Below are positions 46,759-57,163 of a DNA stretch of 57,163 nt, piece after piece. Numbering within the stretch: the stretch's first letter is position 1; each line of letters starts with the position of its first letter. Origin of the DNA: Hyphochytrium catenoides (taxonomy: Eukaryota > Sar > Hyphochytriomycetes > Hyphochytriales > Hyphochytriaceae); assembly GCA_900088475.1 (NCBI GenBank), contig FLMG01003880.1, forward strand, positions 1 through 57,163, in the 5' to 3' direction. The notes beneath the pieces were generated by a model. It did no database searches, was not told where the DNA came from, and saw only the letters and a program-made list of their open reading frames with translations. The position numbers and the translations under genes are program-made.

Positions 46759-47847
46759 TTAGAGAGAAAAGACAACCAGCATAACGCTGATGTTATCCCT
46801 AGAGTGCCGGCTAATTGCTTCCTTAACAAGCTGCTGGGCGATCTTCTTGGCACTGACGCCCAGATACAACCGGTTCTTCACGAACTCAGCCACCTCCTCG
46901 TCCTTCAGGACATCCCATAGCCCATCACTAGCTGTTAGCAGAAACTCGTCCGCGGCTGAGACCATGTGCTTGGTGATGTGTGGCTCCCCGACAACGATAT
47001 TCTTGTCTCCACTATGTCCGAGGGCTCTGGTCACTGCCAGCACGCCTCCGACCCTATTCTTGAAGATGATCCCGCCAGCGTTTCGAATGCGCTGCACTTC
47101 CTCGGGGTCGGCCGGAAGATGGTCTTTGGACAGTCTAATGGCCTCTCCATCTCTGCAGACAATAGAGCGGCTGTCTCCTACGTTAGCGTGGTAGATGACA
47201 ATGCCGCGCTCTGTCCGGCGGAGAAGAGAGGTTGACGCGGTGGTGCCGACGTCCCTCTCTGCATCTGACCAATCTTGAGACAGCGCGGCGATTTCATCAT
47301 CGATATCCTGGTAACAAAGAGAGAAAGCAGAGAGCTCTGGGTCTTCCCTAGCCTCATCCTGCGGATTCTGTTCAGCCGCTGAATCTCCATCGGTCCCTAG
47401 CTCCTTCAGCCTCCGGAGGTACCGCCGGTGAAGGTTCTTGGCTGCATAGGTAGCGCAGCTGTCCCCACCATGGCCGTCGTAAAGCCCTAGAAAGACCTGA
47501 TCTCTATTGCTTCCAAAGGACTCTACCACGGTACACGCGTCTTCCATTGTGGCTCTAAATCTAGAGTTCTGCGTGGTGGACACTCCGATCTCTCCAATCG
47601 AAGTAATAGGAGCCCTTCCCTCTGCTCGCTGCCGCCGAAGGACTGGCGCGGAGTCTGAGAGAGCTCGTCTGTCGTCTGCACAAGATCTCAACCGCCTCTG
47701 TCCTGGATGAGAGCGAGCTACAAGCTGTCTGGGGCTGTCCGAGTCTGACTCGCTGGTGGAGTTAGACATCTGGCTCAGCGTCTTGCTGAAGCTGTTGCTC
47801 TTCCTTCTATGAAGGAGCTTTTTGCGGATGCCGTCCATCCAGCTCAT
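46759..47847 (-). CDS. PP2C-family protein serine/threonine phosphatase
   Basis: Intronless, 362 residues, ATG at 47847. After a basic, Ser-rich N-terminal 80 residues comes a complete PPM/PP2C domain: RATMED at about 98-103, YDGHGG at 123-128 (metal-binding Asp), NVGDSRSIV, LSKDHLP, GGVLAVTRALG, FLLTASDGLWDV, and RDNISVMLVVF at the C-terminus. All metal-coordinating aspartates I expect are present, so it should be an active Mn/Mg-dependent phosphatase. There is no transmembrane or targeting signal; MSWMDG offers no Gly2 for myristoylation. PP2Cs commonly oppose MAP kinase cascades, but the substrate is not predictable. Convergent with the PZP gene, 380 bases apart. Confidence 0.94.
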   Translation of the reverse strand: MSWMDGIRKKLLHRRKSNSFSKTLSQMSNSTSESDSDSPRQLVARSHPGQRRLRSCADDRRALSDSAPVLRRQRAEGRAPITSIGEIGVSTTQNSRFRATMEDACTVVESFGSNRDQVFLGLYDGHGGDSCATYAAKNLHRRYLRRLKELGTDGDSAAEQNPQDEAREDPELSAFSLCYQDIDDEIAALSQDWSDAERDVGTTASTSLLRRTERGIVIYHANVGDSRSIVCRDGEAIRLSKDHLPADPEEVQRIRNAGGIIFKNRVGGVLAVTRALGHSGDKNIVVGEPHITKHMVSAADEFLLTASDGLWDVLKDEEVAEFVKNRLYLGVSAKKIAQQLVKEAISRHSRDNISVMLVVFSL

Positions 47848-48499
47848 GATGTGTATGAGGAGGGAGAGAAGGAACTCGTCTAAGTGATAAGGAAAGGAAA
47901 CCTGAGCTTCAGGAGAGCTCAGGCAGTGAAGAGTACCGAGAGATTAGCTTCGCTCTTACTCTCTACCAGGGAACGTCATCGTCGCAGAGCTTTGACGAGA
48001 ACAAGCGTCGTACTGCTTCGCTAGCATCACCGCCTCTATATCTTCGCAAGAGGAGAAGCGCAAAGGGGAGAGAGAGAGAGAGAGAAAATGAGTTGCAGGC
48101 AGCTGGCGAAAGAGAGAGTGCGTAGGGTGTCAGCCCCGTCTCTAAGCAGTTGGTATCCGCGGCAGCAGCTCTTAATGCGAAGATGCACAGCAAGCAAAGA
48201 AAGCTATGTCTCTCTTCGTCTTGCCTGATCCTTCAGCAGAAGCGCGAGTAAGCTGAGGAGGATGGACAAGAGAGGAAACGTGGCCAAGGTTTCAAAGGAG
48301 AGAAAGAGAGAGAGAAGAGAGAAGGAATGGGTGCGGTTCAGCAGGGTGGGAAGAGAGAACTAATGATGCCGTCAACGATGCAACAGATGTTCTTATATCT
48401 AACGCAAGAAGCAAAGTGCAAGCGAAAAGCTGACAGGATGACGCGGAGGAGGGAGAGGAAAAAGTGGAGGCAGGATGAAGACGGAAAATTGTAGAAGGT

Positions 48500-48580
48500 T
48501 AGAGCGAGAGAGAGAGAGAGAGAGCGAGAGCGAGAGCGAGCGAGAGCGAGAGAGAGAGAGAGCGAGAGAGAGAGAGAATG
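48500..48580. repeat. (GA)n/(GAGC)n microsatellite
   Basis: Purine repeat with GAGCGA interruptions, upstream of the minus-strand PP2C gene, where on the sense strand it is a CT tract, as in the leaders of other genes here. Confidence 0.95.
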
Positions 48581-48778
48581 GGAGAGAGAGATATCTTCTG
48601 AAACGCAAAGAACTAGATAAGACTGGGATAAAGCTGCTACGGAGAGACAGAGAGAGGTAGCCCTCACTGTCCTGTTGCTCAATCTCTCACGAGTATCTCC
48701 TCGTTGCTTTCCCTATCTCTTTCTTCCTTCTGCCAGCCATGGCATAACAGGCACACAGGTAGGAGTGATGGCTGTGCC

Positions 48779-48780
<2 letters not shown>

Positions 48781-48825
<45 letters not shown>

Positions 48826-48830
48826 TTCTC
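48781..48830. repeat. (CT)n microsatellite
   Basis: CT repeat with TTTC interruptions ending just before a possible 3' splice acceptor at 48857. Confidence 0.94.
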
Positions 48831-51580
48831 TTCGTGTTATTTAACCCTCATTTCTAGGTGGTTGATGGCACGGTAGATGGAGCTTTACAGAGGGAGAGAT
48901 ATTTGGTTTACTGTCTCTTTCCCGCCTTCTCCTACAAAGGAAGAAACTGCATCACCGGCTTCTTTCTTTCTCTCTCTTTCTCTCCCTTTCCCTTTCTCAC
49001 ATATTTTGGCGCCTTTCTCACTTTCGGATCTCTCTTCACCGCAAATGATGTCTTTTCCTTGTTTATCTCTCTCTCTGTCTCGGCGATGTGAGACTGTGCC
49101 TTTTATGACCCTCCAATGTTTTCTCTCTCTTTCCCTGTTGTTCGGAGGCTACATTCACCTTTCCACCGCACCTCAATCGCCATGGAGTCTCTCTATCAGT
49201 TCTCTGTCTTGTTTCAACCTGTCATTCCCTAGTTATATAACCCTTTCCTAGGTCCCAGAGCCATGCCTCAATGGAGATCTGTCTCTGCCATAGTCACTCT
49301 GTCTTGCTCCTGGTCACTCTTGTTCCCCACAAGCGCTTTGTGTTCAGCAAGCAAGGTAAGCTAGCTAGTCTGGCTGAATATTTTCTGAAACTCTATGTCC
49401 ATAGATAATATTAGGGATGAACACGTGCCGCAGAGCCGCTTTGGGTTCAGTAAGGGGAGCAAGGAAATTCAATTGAAACCTTGAAGGTTTCCATGTTGAA
49501 GCTTACATGGGATAGATTGACTGTGAAAGATAATCTTGAATGTGAAACATTCCCGGGCGGTAGGATAGGAGCCAAGAAGCAGTGGGAGCAGTTGCCCGAA
49601 ACTGGCCCCAAATGGAATTGACATGGATATTACTGTTACGTTATCCCTTGCTGAGGTAGCGTCTCTAGGGGTAGTGCATATTACTACGCCAGGTTCTGTG
49701 TACCCCGTATGACACTATGGCAAGAGGACCAGAGTAACTGTCTGGTGACTCTGTTTCTCAAGGCTTCCCATCTCGGGTGGCTCCTGAAATACCTAAACCT
49801 TCCATCTGTCTCTACAGACACCTAAATAATAACCCGTTTTCCTGCCATGACTGCCATATCTCAACTAGCCTCTGTCTCAGGATCACATGCACTCTGTCTC
49901 CTCGCTCCTCCTAACTCGTCAGCTGTGCTTCCTTCATCTATTGATGTATCTTCCTTCTCTTTCTTGACAGACCAAGTGTCAGGGGCCGCCCTCAACAAGA
50001 AATGCACGTATTTCTCCGACCCGCGGCCCTCCCTTCTAGTGGCGCTCAGGCACTCAAGGCCCAGTCATGTCCAAACAATGAACAGCGTCTTGACACTTCG
50101 CCTTCCCCAATAATGTTACAAAGCGTTGCATTATTATCATCATCAACCATACTGTAGGTTGAGGAGTGTTGAATGGGGCTCAGCTTTGAGACCTTCTGGT
50201 TTCTTTTTGGTCGCTGCTTAGCAATGGGTTCAGCATCCTTTCTTGGCGCTATCCTTTGGCCATCTCGCCATCTCGCAATGTTGGGTGGTATGCCCCGGCA
50301 CAGCCCTAAGAGCTGTACTTCTTATTCATAGTCCTAGTATGCTTTTGCAACAGAACTCGACTACTTGTAGGATCCAGATGGAGTAGCTGTCCCTCAAACT
50401 GGCCATCTTTCTCCGCCTTCAAGGCAGAGAACGTCAGTCTTGACAGTCCCCTGTCGGATAGAAACGGATCTTCCCATCTTCTCTCAATTGATTATCTTAG
50501 TGTTCTCAGTGTTGATACTTCTAACATTCATGACTTCATGACTGTATCTGCCCTTCCTTGACGAATAAATTAGGTCAGCCTTCACGCCCTATATCTATAT
50601 TCCTTTACTGGGAGTACATAAGCTATCCGAAGAAAGACAGTGGCTTCTATCAGAAATGTAATATCTTAGGAGCTGGATGATTTTTGAAGTTTTAGTGCAG
50701 ATACTACTTGAGGAACAACGAAGAAGAGCATAACGGCCAGCAGCAGCGATGGATAGACTGACGGCAATGAAGATGAGAAGAAGATGATGATCGCTATCAG
50801 CTTGATGGTTAGTCCACGCACCACGCACCACACAATGAGACGGGATAGTTGCTGGGTACCTCATTCAGAGAGTCGTCCCGTCCAGTTCTCTGCTTTGGCA
50901 ACACTACTACCGGGAACTTCAATCGTCGGTCTATTAGCGCCGGCATGGGAGGAGGACGACATAATTTGTCTCTGTCGCCATCTGACTCCATCCTCCTTCC
51001 ATTTCCTCCGTTACATGTTTATCAGAACCTTTATTGCAGCAGTCTTATCCTTGCGCCTTCCTGCCCTCAGGTAGCTGTACGTTTCTTCTTGCCAACTGAA
51101 CCCTTCTCTACTAGTGAAGAAAGTTCCTCCTTGATGAGAGAGGTATCCCCTTCTCTGCAATGAATCCTCCTATTATGAGCGCCAACCCACACCGTCTTCC
51201 AAAGCGTGGCCATACATCATCCTTCCACTGCTGAAGTTCACGAGGCGTTACTGCAGAGCTTCTGGCCTCAAGTCATGATGCAAAGCATTGGAGTCGTCAA
51301 GGAAGGCATCATCTCATCCTCACCGGTCACGATAAAAGTATCAGGAGTTGTTTAGGAAGACAGAGACTGTCGGGAAGGCAGCGACCATCATTGTCGTTCA
51401 AAGACTCTTTGGTTGGAGTCATTTTCCTTATATTACAGCTACTGCCAGTATCACCACCGAGGTACAAAAGCTCGCTCTATTGTTACCTGCTGGTGGGGTG
51501 GGAAGCATATAAAGCAGTTCGCTGGCAAAGCCGCCGCGGCATGCACGGCCGCAACCGTTAAGTACGTTGTCAAAAGCATT

Positions 51581-52417
51581 TTAAAGACTTCCTCCTGCTG
51601 GTTCTCTTATCATGCAAAACAGATCATGAGGTCCCACCTTGACCACCTCGACCACCTTAAACCCGTAGTGTTCATAGATTGGGACATTTCGTTGTTTGGA
51701 AGATTCCAACCAGCAGGGCACGTTTTCAGCATCAGCTCTTGCAGCAAGCTCTCTGAGCAATGGTCCTGCAAACCCTTTGCCTTGTTCTTCCGGTTTTACT
51801 CTAACAAGCAGCATGTGCGGCAGTATTATGAGTCTGTTGCCATGTCTGGCTCCATTGACGTCCAACGCAATAGTCATAGTGCTTACCCAATGACCATGAG
51901 ATCGTAATGCCTGCGGGAACCCAGATGTTTCTTCCTCTTCTTATCGACCATCATTGAGTACCATAGAATTCTCCAGGAACTTCTGATGCCACTGGCAAGC
52001 ATACAACGGAGGATGCCAGCTCGAGCCCACTGTGAGTCGCTAGGCTCCATTCCAGGAGGTAGCCACATGCAGGCAGCCGGCACGGGGCTTGTTGCGTTGG
52101 TGGCCGAGGTAGCGTGGGTCCCACCGAAGCTAACTCCCAGGTTGGCGGTGGCAAGAAACAGTAGAAAGCGAGCACGATCCTTTTTCCCACGCTTGTCAGA
52201 CACAAACTCCAAAAAGCTAGGAGAAAGAGGGTTAGTTGGCTATTTGGTTAGGGTCATCCCTGAACCTCACATACTAGCTAGTGACTGGATCATCGATAAA
52301 GGCAGCAGCCAGGGTCTTTGCCGCCAGGTGGGTCTCATCCTTAGATAGAGCTACACATGTCTTGACGAGACTTGTTGCACTACTAACTGAGCTTATTTGT
52401 AGCTCCTCCGCCGTCAT
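51581..52417 (-). CDS. GNAT-family N-acetyltransferase
   Basis: Three minus-strand exons joined in frame: 52417-52275, 52216-51887, 51800-51581; 230 residues. Splicing at TA|GTATGT and GG|GTAAGC unites the domain: HYDLMVIGVKPEEQGKGFAG forms strand 4 and the acetyl-CoA pyrophosphate loop (Q/R-x-x-G-x-G/A, here EQGKGFAG). It is followed by LLRELAARADAENVPCWLES and IYEHYGFKVVEVV, typical of GNATs. The N-terminal half has the FIDDPVTSYFLEFV and AACMWLPPGMEPSD patterns seen in the small fungal/algal GNAT group that acetylates unknown small molecules or proteins. The glycine loop is slightly relaxed (A in place of the last G). Substrate unknown. The start ATG at 52417 is the first in frame; an upstream exon is possible. 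Confidence 0.85.
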
Positions 52418-53369
52418 ACTGGGTAACCAACAATCAGACGGGTCTGTGTGTGCGTTTGCTCTTCTGCTGCTGACGTTTACGGGCAAGCTACTTTTTCTGT
52501 CAAGCAACTTTCGTGCTACTACTACTAATGCATAATGGCGTTCGGATAGCTAGCGGGGCAATACGAAGGACCTCGAATTATGACATGGAAACTATTCTCA
52601 TAAGATTGAACGACGACAATAGCGTCTGCAGCTTTCTACCAGTGAGTGGAGGTCTTGATTCAAAGTTAAATAGCCAACACGAAGCTACGTATCCTCATTC
52701 TCCTATCACAATGCCCACTACAATGAACTCTGACCACCTGCTGCAGCAGCCTGTGTTCCCTTATAAGACCTCGGTCTTTGTTCTGCGCTCTATCTCCCTG
52801 TGAGACACAAAGTTGCGGGGGTCGGTGATAGAGTGGAAGGTGGCCAATTGTATGGGATCTGGGCACAGCACAGAGGGAAAAAACGAGGAAGCTTCTGCAC
52901 TCATCCACAGTCTCGTACAGACGATAATAAGAATGCCAAGGAAGAGCTCACGTCGGCATCTCGACCGCTCCGCCAGGCCCCATCAACACACAAGCAACCA
53001 ATCAGAACGTGACATTTAACGAGGTTTTATGAGTTTTTAAAAGTTTTTCACCACGGTTCTAAATAGATCTTACAAAAACGCCCGAAAAAGGAAACGGTCT
53101 CCAGGATAATGGCTAAGTATTACCCCGTTCAGTCTTACAAATTCACCGGTGTGCCGAACGCTAATATGTTTAATGGGACCCATAGATGTCCATCCTCCTG
53201 AGAGCTTGGAAGCTCACGTTGACAGAGCTCAAGAAAAGCTCATTCATCATCCATTGTAACTTCTTCCGCAGCAACCCCAGACGCAGGCTTGGGACCCTTT
53301 GAGTCCGGAGGGCCGCTGCTAGCGATACAGAGATGTGACTCGGTTCTGCGAGGGCAGGGTTGTGGCAGA
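52418..53369. other. Divergent intergenic region (GNAT / Josephin)
   Basis: About 950 bases, no gene recognised. AT-richer around 53020-53070. Probably holds both promoters. Confidence 0.4.
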
Positions 53370-54240
53370 ATGGGCCTGGTGACGGAAGGACGCTCAGTAA
53401 CTAGTGAGAGTGCAGAAGGGTCGAATGAACATAGAGAAATCTATCATGAGCGGCAGTCACTCCAGTTCTGCGCCATCCATGCTATCAATAACTTCTTGCA
53501 AGGTGGGCAGAGCATGCCCTGAATGTATGTTGGTTGTCGAATAACGTGCTTCTGCAGATCCATCTATGACTGTCAACAAGGAGGAGATGGACAGGATCGT
53601 GGCTTCCTTTGGTAGACCGTGCATCCTCACTAAACCTAAGGTTTACTTGCTCCTCATCTGCCATTATTCCTTTTTTAACTAGAGAAAGAAGCTGCTGCGC
53701 CGTCCTTCTCCCTACTTGGAAGTATCTTTGGGCCGCATCGCTCTATTCTTGGAAATTATGACGCCAATGTCCTTATTGCAGCGCTGCAAGTGCGAGGTAT
53801 GAGGCAGCTGTTTCCATTCCACGGTCCTCTCTATCGTACTAGCCCTAAATCTGCTCTTGTGAATAGGATATGAGGTCACCTGGTTTGATAGGCGGAAGCC
53901 TGTGTCCTCGATTGACTTCTTGAGTGTCTCTGGGTTCATATGCAACGTGCTGCAGAAGAAGTGGACGTCTTGGTTGTATGACTCCCATCACTGGTTTGCC
54001 ATACGCAAGGTCAGCTGGCTCTACTAGTTGTTTAGTGTTGCTTGTGAAGAGGAAGTGGGCCACAGAGACAGACTACTGTCGCGCGGAAGATCGGATAAGT
54101 GACATTACTGCCTCGGCCTAACTCGCTCCCACCTCCGTTGTCTGCAATCTTAGATCGGCTCAAACTTCTACTGCCTTGACTCCTACCTGCCAAGACCTGA
54201 GGTATGGGCACACGAACCCCGTTACACTTTATGTGGATAA
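53370..54240 (+). CDS. Josephin-domain deubiquitinase
   Basis: Exons 53370-53502, 53558-53611, 53683-53796, 53867-54009 and 54154 onward join in frame. If the last possible donor (GAG|GTATGG at 54202) is not used, translation stops at 54240, giving about 176 residues. The catalytic cysteine block is IYHERQSLQFCAIHAINNFL (Cys at about 34). Then come VNKEEMDRIVASF, HRSILGNYDANVLIAALQVR and GYEVTWFDRRKP, the catalytic histidine in SHHWFAIRK, and the third triad position in NFYCLDSYLPRPE. This order and spacing are those of Josephin-1/2 and ataxin-3, cysteine proteases that cleave ubiquitin chains. No ubiquitin-interacting motifs were found, so it resembles JOSD1/2 more than ataxin-3. The final strand of the fold (usually xxIFVVxGxLP) was not located, so a last exon may be missing from this model. 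Confidence 0.85.
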
Positions 54241-55452
54241 CATGAGATCTCAAAGCTCTCTAACATCAAACTTGCACCACGCAGCTGCTGTGCTCCGCCC
54301 TCTCAAGCTCGCCGAAGGAACTGTTGGACTTTTTAGAGCATATCACACTGCGAAGACAAGGCCATATCTTAGTCATCAAGAAGAGAGGTCAGGACCTATA
54401 AGAACGACAGAGGGAGCTAAAGAAAGGCGATAAAGGCTAGTGGGGTGCCTAGTTGGGCCCGTCATCCCACGCTGCTCAGCCATGACGAAGAATGAGGCAA
54501 TTGGAAGTGGGAGACGTAGCAATGCAGGGCCCACGCCAGGAGGAGGGGGCCATAGGAGTTCAAAGCACTCTCGTTCGCCGTCTTTAATTAGAGGGTGGTT
54601 ATGGAGCCAACCCGACCGCCTCAGGATCTTACTCTTCATTGACGGCGCTCCCTTTTGGCATGTCGTGCCTTCGGGCTCCCTCTCTCTCTGCAAGATGTGT
54701 ACCAACCGTACAATAGGAGTGCATGATCCTGCCAGGTGCCGCAAGGATTCTGCAGGTCTCCCCATAGGATGCAGGATAATTGCATTGCAACCTTTGTTGA
54801 GACCATCGAGTTAGCAGTTGAGCGCCTTGACGCATAGTGAAAGCGTTATATCGAGCTCTAAACCTAAGTAGCTCAGCCAAGAATCCCACGTTCTTCGACG
54901 TGTGTGCCGTTGCTGGTCTCCTTTCCGAAGCCGGCGCCAGCGAGGGCTCATCAGATGAATCATCCGCTTACCAAATAATGCGCAGCACATAGATAACCAT
55001 AATCATGTTGAGAAATAGATTATGTCAATCGTCAGCTTTCTTCCACCTCACATCCCCATGTCCTCCTCTGAAACTCAACAACACGGTGTCCTTTCGCTCC
55101 TGACATCGATCGCCAGAAGAAGCTCCTCCGCCGCTGCCCACTACTGTTCTAAACTCGTTCACCAACAACCTTGTAGAGGCTCTCATCTTCAGATCTTCAG
55201 TCCTGCAGCTGTACTTGCCATCACGATGATCCCGAGTTGAATCCTAGCGGTTAGCAGCTGTACTTGCCATCCATCCAAGCTTCAACTCTGGGATCATCGG
55301 TGTGGCTTCCTCCCTCGACGACGCCATCAACAAGCGAAAGTCGCGCTATTCATCAGTGTTTGCTTGGTGAGATCGTCAAAGCCTGTATAACGGACAGCTG
55401 CAGAGAGTCCTCTGCCTAGTATAGCTGACGCTTTAGCTACCAGGGAGCCACC
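54241..55452. other. 1.2-kb region without a supported gene
   Basis: May contain the last exon of the Josephin gene. Overlapping frames on both strands at 54376-54889 have mixed composition; one includes RFRARYNAFTMRQGAQLL on the minus strand, which could be a retroelement scrap, but nothing decisive is visible. Confidence 0.35.
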
Positions 55453-56924
55453 ATGTCCTCTTCTAGTAGTGTAGCCGCCCTTGGGAAGTGGGCACAGCTG
55501 GTAGCTGAGTCTCTAGGAAGCACTTGGAAGCAGGCATCACAACGAGGAAAGGAAAGGGCGCTGTCAGCTCTGAGTGCCTCATTGTCTGAGGAGGATAAGA
55601 AGCGTTTCTTCTATGCGCCGTCTTCCATCACGCCTGGTAAATTGAACTTCCGCCGCCACTGCATTGCTGCTGCAGCCTTACTAATTCCTTGGACTCCTCA
55701 GCATTGGAAGGAAGGAAAGAACTAGGACCTGAGGCGGTAACGACCCCCGAGCCAGCCGTGGCTATAGTGAATGAGAAACAGCTAGAGAAGAGCCATCATC
55801 CAGTCTATGGCGAGCTCCTGGCTGACCTAGGCTATAAGAAACTCTTCGCAGCGTCCCCAGAAAAGGTATCTGATCGCTCACTGCTCCCAATCTGGGAAAA
55901 GGTAAGACAACTACGACATTCTTCATAAGCTCTCCCGAGCTCACTGTCTGTCAACAGCAACGTGTGTTTCGTGAGGACAGGTCTCAGAAGATAGCAGCAG
56001 ACAAACGAGACAATCCGCGCTTCGGCTTCCCCGGGGTAATATCCTCTATCCCTCTTCATTTAAACATGGCACTTCATCGAAACGCTCAATGTTTGCCAAT
56101 TATTCTCCCTCTTACTTCTACTTTCTAGGTCATTAGTGTCTTTGAGGTGAAGGGTGAGGCCGGAGCTCTACAGAGTGGACAGGAGAAGGGGATTATCGAC
56201 GGACAACACCGTGCTGAAGCAATCAAGATCCTGTCACAAAGCAGTTCCTTGTCGCCGTCTGAAAGAATCCTTGTCGAGGTCTTTCCCGTCGATAGAGAGG
56301 ATGAAGTTTCACGGCTGTTCTTAGAGATCAACAAAGCCGAGCCCGTCAAGCTGGTAAGTCAAACATGTGTCGGAGGCGTGGTGTAAGGACTCTGTTCTAA
56401 CCTCTTTGACCGTAAGATCGACCTTCCAGATGCTGCGCCAGCATCTGAGAAGCTGATTATTGACCAAGCCGTCGCTATGATGGAGGCCGCATTTCCTGGG
56501 ATGTTCAAGTCCTCTTCCCGCTGCAGGTATGGGCAAATAAATGGAGCTTAAAACCTCTTCGCGATGGCTCCTGACAGAACCTCCCTGCCGTTTCCAGACG
56601 ACCCAGTGTCCATGCAGACACTTTACGAGATGAACTGTTCCGCTCGGAAGTGGTCAGTCGCATGGATATGAAGACTGCTGACGAGCTTTATCAATGGCTG
56701 CAGAAAAAGAACAGTGAGCTGTCGAGATACTCGGACGACGAATGGGTCAAGGCGTAAGTGCTCTCTACTCTTTCTGTCGTACTTCTTCATTTACTTATAT
56801 GCATGCCGCCTTCCTCAGCATTGGGAGCGACACCAAAAAGGCGACGAAGGCATCTTTGGTGAAGAAAGCCCGTCAGAGCAACTTCTTCTTAGGAATGACG
56901 ATGTCCTGGCTTCATGAAAGCTAA
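55453..56924 (+). CDS. DGQHR-domain protein (ParB/DndB-like superfamily)
   Basis: Seven exons joined in frame: 55453-55636, 55702-55901, 55958-56035, 56129-56353, 56417-56526, 56598-56753, 56819-56924; 352 residues, ATG in CCACCATGTC. The signature DGQHR is at about residues 178-182 (KGIIDGQHRAEAIKIL), followed by VEVFPVDREDEVSRLFLEIN and a helical C-terminus rich in lysine (SDTKKATKASLVKKARQSN). In bacteria, DGQHR proteins include DndB of the phosphorothioation system and relatives with a ParB/sulfiredoxin-like fold that can hydrolyse ATP. Eukaryotic copies occur in some protists and are uncharacterised. The FNxx-like helix (LFLEINKAEPVKL) after the motif fits the family layout, where LF.xINxxxxxV is common. 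Seven introns show it is well settled in the nuclear genome. Role unknown; nucleic-acid association is inferred. Confidence 0.87.
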
Positions 56925-57163
56925 CTCCCGATGTAACCTTAACAATATGGTCCGATGATTGAACTAGTACGTTGACTTAATTCGCTCATTGCGCTTTTGG
57001 CCAGCTTCTTGAATGGCAGATCAGCTAACTCTTCGGTAGCTAGCCCTGTCGCCATGTAGACGTAATGTACAATAGGGTCACGTGGTTGGATCTTAGCATG
57101 CAATCTCCTTTTGCTGCGTTGGGAGGAGGTTAAAGCGCTTCTTCAGTGTAATGCGCTGTCTTG
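56925..57163. other. Window end, downstream of DGQHR gene
   Basis: Only 239 bases; presumably 3' UTR and intergenic sequence. Nothing further seen. Confidence 0.4.

Larger units (their letters stand above)
47848..51580. other. 3.7-kb region with no supported gene
   Basis: Upstream of the PP2C gene and downstream of the GNAT gene. Contains GA and CT microsatellites. Some splice-like pieces exist (48738-48763; 48858-48945 reading VVDGTVDGALQRERYL; 49252-49291 reading VPEPCLNGDLSLP) that could be exons of a small plus-strand gene, but there is no recognisable domain and no good start. The frame at 50849-51163 is Ser-rich and unassigned. Confidence 0.35.

Noticed and set aside
54376-54889. Overlapping frames on both strands
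   Set aside because: No coherent domain on either strand and no splice partners; at most a retroelement scrap.

Overview
This window is nuclear DNA from a eukaryote. Most genes are interrupted by GT-AG introns of about 40-300 bases. Base composition is near 50% GC. The space between genes is rich in (CT)n/(GA)n microsatellites, and one run carries a scaffold gap (35 N at 38918-38952). The best lineage clue is the RRGKW-type domain of the gene at 2015-3646, which I associate with diatoms and other ochrophyte stramenopiles. A PH-domain MAP kinase and an FSIP1-like cilium-type coiled-coil protein fit a flagellated stramenopile or related alga. This placement is inference.

Layout. 1-2014: CT-rich leader. 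2015-3646 (+): intronless RRGKW-domain protein. 3948-5185 (-): ankyrin-repeat protein ending in an F-box that is split by an intron. 5400-7700: broken non-LTR-type retrotransposon, including a long inverted repeat of its reverse-transcriptase region. 8256-9224 (+): SAM methyltransferase. 9960-12202 (-): multi-RPEL, probably actin-binding, protein with about one motif per exon. 13312-16283 (+): kinetochore protein CENP-C/Mif2. 16829-20577 (-): FSIP1-like coiled-coil protein. 22649-24223 (+): intronless orphan coiled-coil protein. 24812-26626 (-): vWA-domain protein. 29332-32714 (+): PH-domain MAP kinase with a TEY activation loop. 33065-34599 (-): orphan with paired CxxC motifs. 34600-39901: mostly empty, microsatellite-rich, with the gap. 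39902-46376 (+): chromatin reader with two PHD-zinc knuckle-PHD modules, a degenerate bromodomain and a CXXC finger. 46759-47847 (-): PP2C phosphatase. 51581-52417 (-): GNAT acetyltransferase. 53370-54240 (+): Josephin-type deubiquitinase. 55453-56924 (+): DGQHR-domain protein.

There is no operon logic. Themes recur loosely: chromatin and centromere (CENP-C, PZP/CXXC protein), signalling (MAPK, PP2C), ubiquitin (ANK-F-box, Josephin) and cytoskeleton/cilium (RPEL, FSIP1-like). I built the exon models by eye, requiring reading-frame phase to be preserved across every proposed GT-AG junction. Where the listed exons add up cleanly this is strong internal support, but junctions can be off by a base or so and no transcripts were available. 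No tRNA, rRNA or CRISPR was recognised. The strongest leads for something poorly described are the exon-modular RPEL protein, the tandem PZP-bromo-CXXC protein without a SET domain, the eukaryotic DGQHR protein, and the retroelement inverted repeat as a possible hairpin-RNA source.
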